22,442 nt of DNA from DAIOEK01 sp964600595 (GTDB lineage: Bacteria > Chloroflexota > Anaerolineae > Anaerolineales > Anaerolineaceae): the NCBI GenBank assembly GCA_964600595.1, contig CAZRKL010000025.1:1-22442 (forward strand). Reading direction: 5' to 3'. The notes under the pieces were generated by a model that saw only the letters and a list, made by a program, of their open reading frames with translations, was not told the DNA's origin and did no database searches. A program made the position numbers and the translations under genes. Of the stretch, positions 22,091 through 22,442 are shown in pieces (the stretch's first letter is position 1; every line of letters begins with the position of its first letter).

Positions 22091-22442
22091 ATGAAAATGG
22101 AAAAACATCGAACAGTAATAAAAGTATATTCCATAATTCTCATTGGCGTATTTCTAACCCTTCCCCTGTTTTCGATCTCGGTACAACCGGTAACCGCGCA
22201 AACATATGATACTGAGACACCAACCCCCGAAATGATCATTGAATCTACTCCTGAAACAAATGGATCGGATTCTGGAGTTGAACAGAACACGATTGAGCCA
22301 ACTGGTGAACTTCCCGGCGATACTCCGGTCCCACCCACCCTGCCGGTGGATGATACTTCCACACCGGTTGACACCCCCACCGAAGAAGCCATCTCAACGG
22401 AGACACCCACACCTGGATTCACTGAAACTGTCCCTACTGATC
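22091..22442 (+). CDS. Secreted Thr/Pro-rich protein, 3'-truncated by the window end
   Basis: Open frame of 117 codons running off the window. The N-terminus is a classical signal peptide: Lys/Arg/His-rich start (MKMEKHRTVIK), hydrophobic core (about 13-30) and a probable cleavage after VTA (residues 34-36). The mature part begins with a low-complexity Thr/Pro/Glu/Asp-rich segment (TETPTPE, PGDTPVPP, STPVDTPTEE), the kind of extracellular spacer typical of exported Chloroflexota proteins. The functional domain must lie beyond the window. A weak AGGT site lies 7 bases before the ATG. Composition and the signal peptide show that this strand is coding; the 111-codon frame on the opposite strand is its shadow. 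Confidence 0.8.
   Translation, partial: MKMEKHRTVIKVYSIILIGVFLTLPLFSISVQPVTAQTYDTETPTPEMIIESTPETNGSDSGVEQNTIEPTGELPGDTPVPPTLPVDDTSTPVDTPTEEAISTETPTPGFTETVPTD

Noticed and set aside
22087..22422. 111-codon Gly/Val/Ser-rich frame on the minus strand
   Set aside because: It is the reverse of the Thr/Pro-rich secreted protein; low-complexity repeats there leave the opposite frame open. The plus strand has a signal peptide.

Overview
The window reads like a bacterial chromosome of moderate G+C, most probably from Chloroflexota (Anaerolineae or a relative). This is inference. It rests on exported proteins with Thr/Pro-rich spacers after the signal peptide or lipobox (genes at 2246-3607, 13497-14645, 22091-end), on the gene mix, and on several genes whose start codon sits about 7 nt after a -10 box. 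No rRNA, tRNA, CRISPR array, insertion sequence or phage gene was seen. It looks like ordinary, densely packed chromosome with short operons, and no gene-free stretch exceeds 300 bases.

Left part (1-9416), housekeeping and envelope. It opens with a thioredoxin carrying a C-terminal membrane anchor, then an aldo/keto reductase. Convergent to these is a two-gene minus-strand unit: an M43-like metalloprotease lipoprotein and a histidine phosphatase, overlapping by ATGA. A PPK2 polyphosphate:nucleotide phosphotransferase runs divergently from that unit. Next come RarA/MgsA (replication-fork AAA+ ATPase) and a pair of overlapping genes for a GT-C-like membrane glycosyltransferase and a methyltransferase-GT2 fusion, probably acting on a lipid-linked glycan.

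Middle part (9417-13311). A DAK2-like protein of unknown role is separated by a perfectly palindromic bidirectional terminator from an unrecognised 212-residue protein. A P-loop protein is transcribed divergently from a MerR-family regulator that carries every B12-binding and light-sensing residue of CarH. That regulator overlaps by one base an SRPBCC-fold protein, so the two form a probable light-responsive operon.

Right part (13312-22442). A four-gene, fully overlapping operon encodes an iron-complex/cobalamin-type ABC importer (lipoprotein, FecCD permease, ATPase) and a THEP1-like NTPase. Its consensus promoter is followed by a 12-bp inverted repeat enclosing further repeats. A zinc-ribbon protein with a probable leaderless start follows. 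On the minus strand are a 2-hydroxyacid dehydrogenase, a class I-type photolyase, and a Rieske oxygenase whose own promoter is overlapped by a near-perfect 26-bp palindrome. The window ends inside a secreted Thr/Pro-rich protein.

How the parts may work together: a B12 light sensor, a photolyase, a Rieske oxygenase and an iron-complex or corrinoid importer within 10 kb suggest an aerobic, light-exposed or facultative organism. No dramatically new system is evident. The best leads are regulatory DNA (CarH divergent promoter, ABC operator region, Rieske palindrome) and a few unusual fusions or variant active sites.
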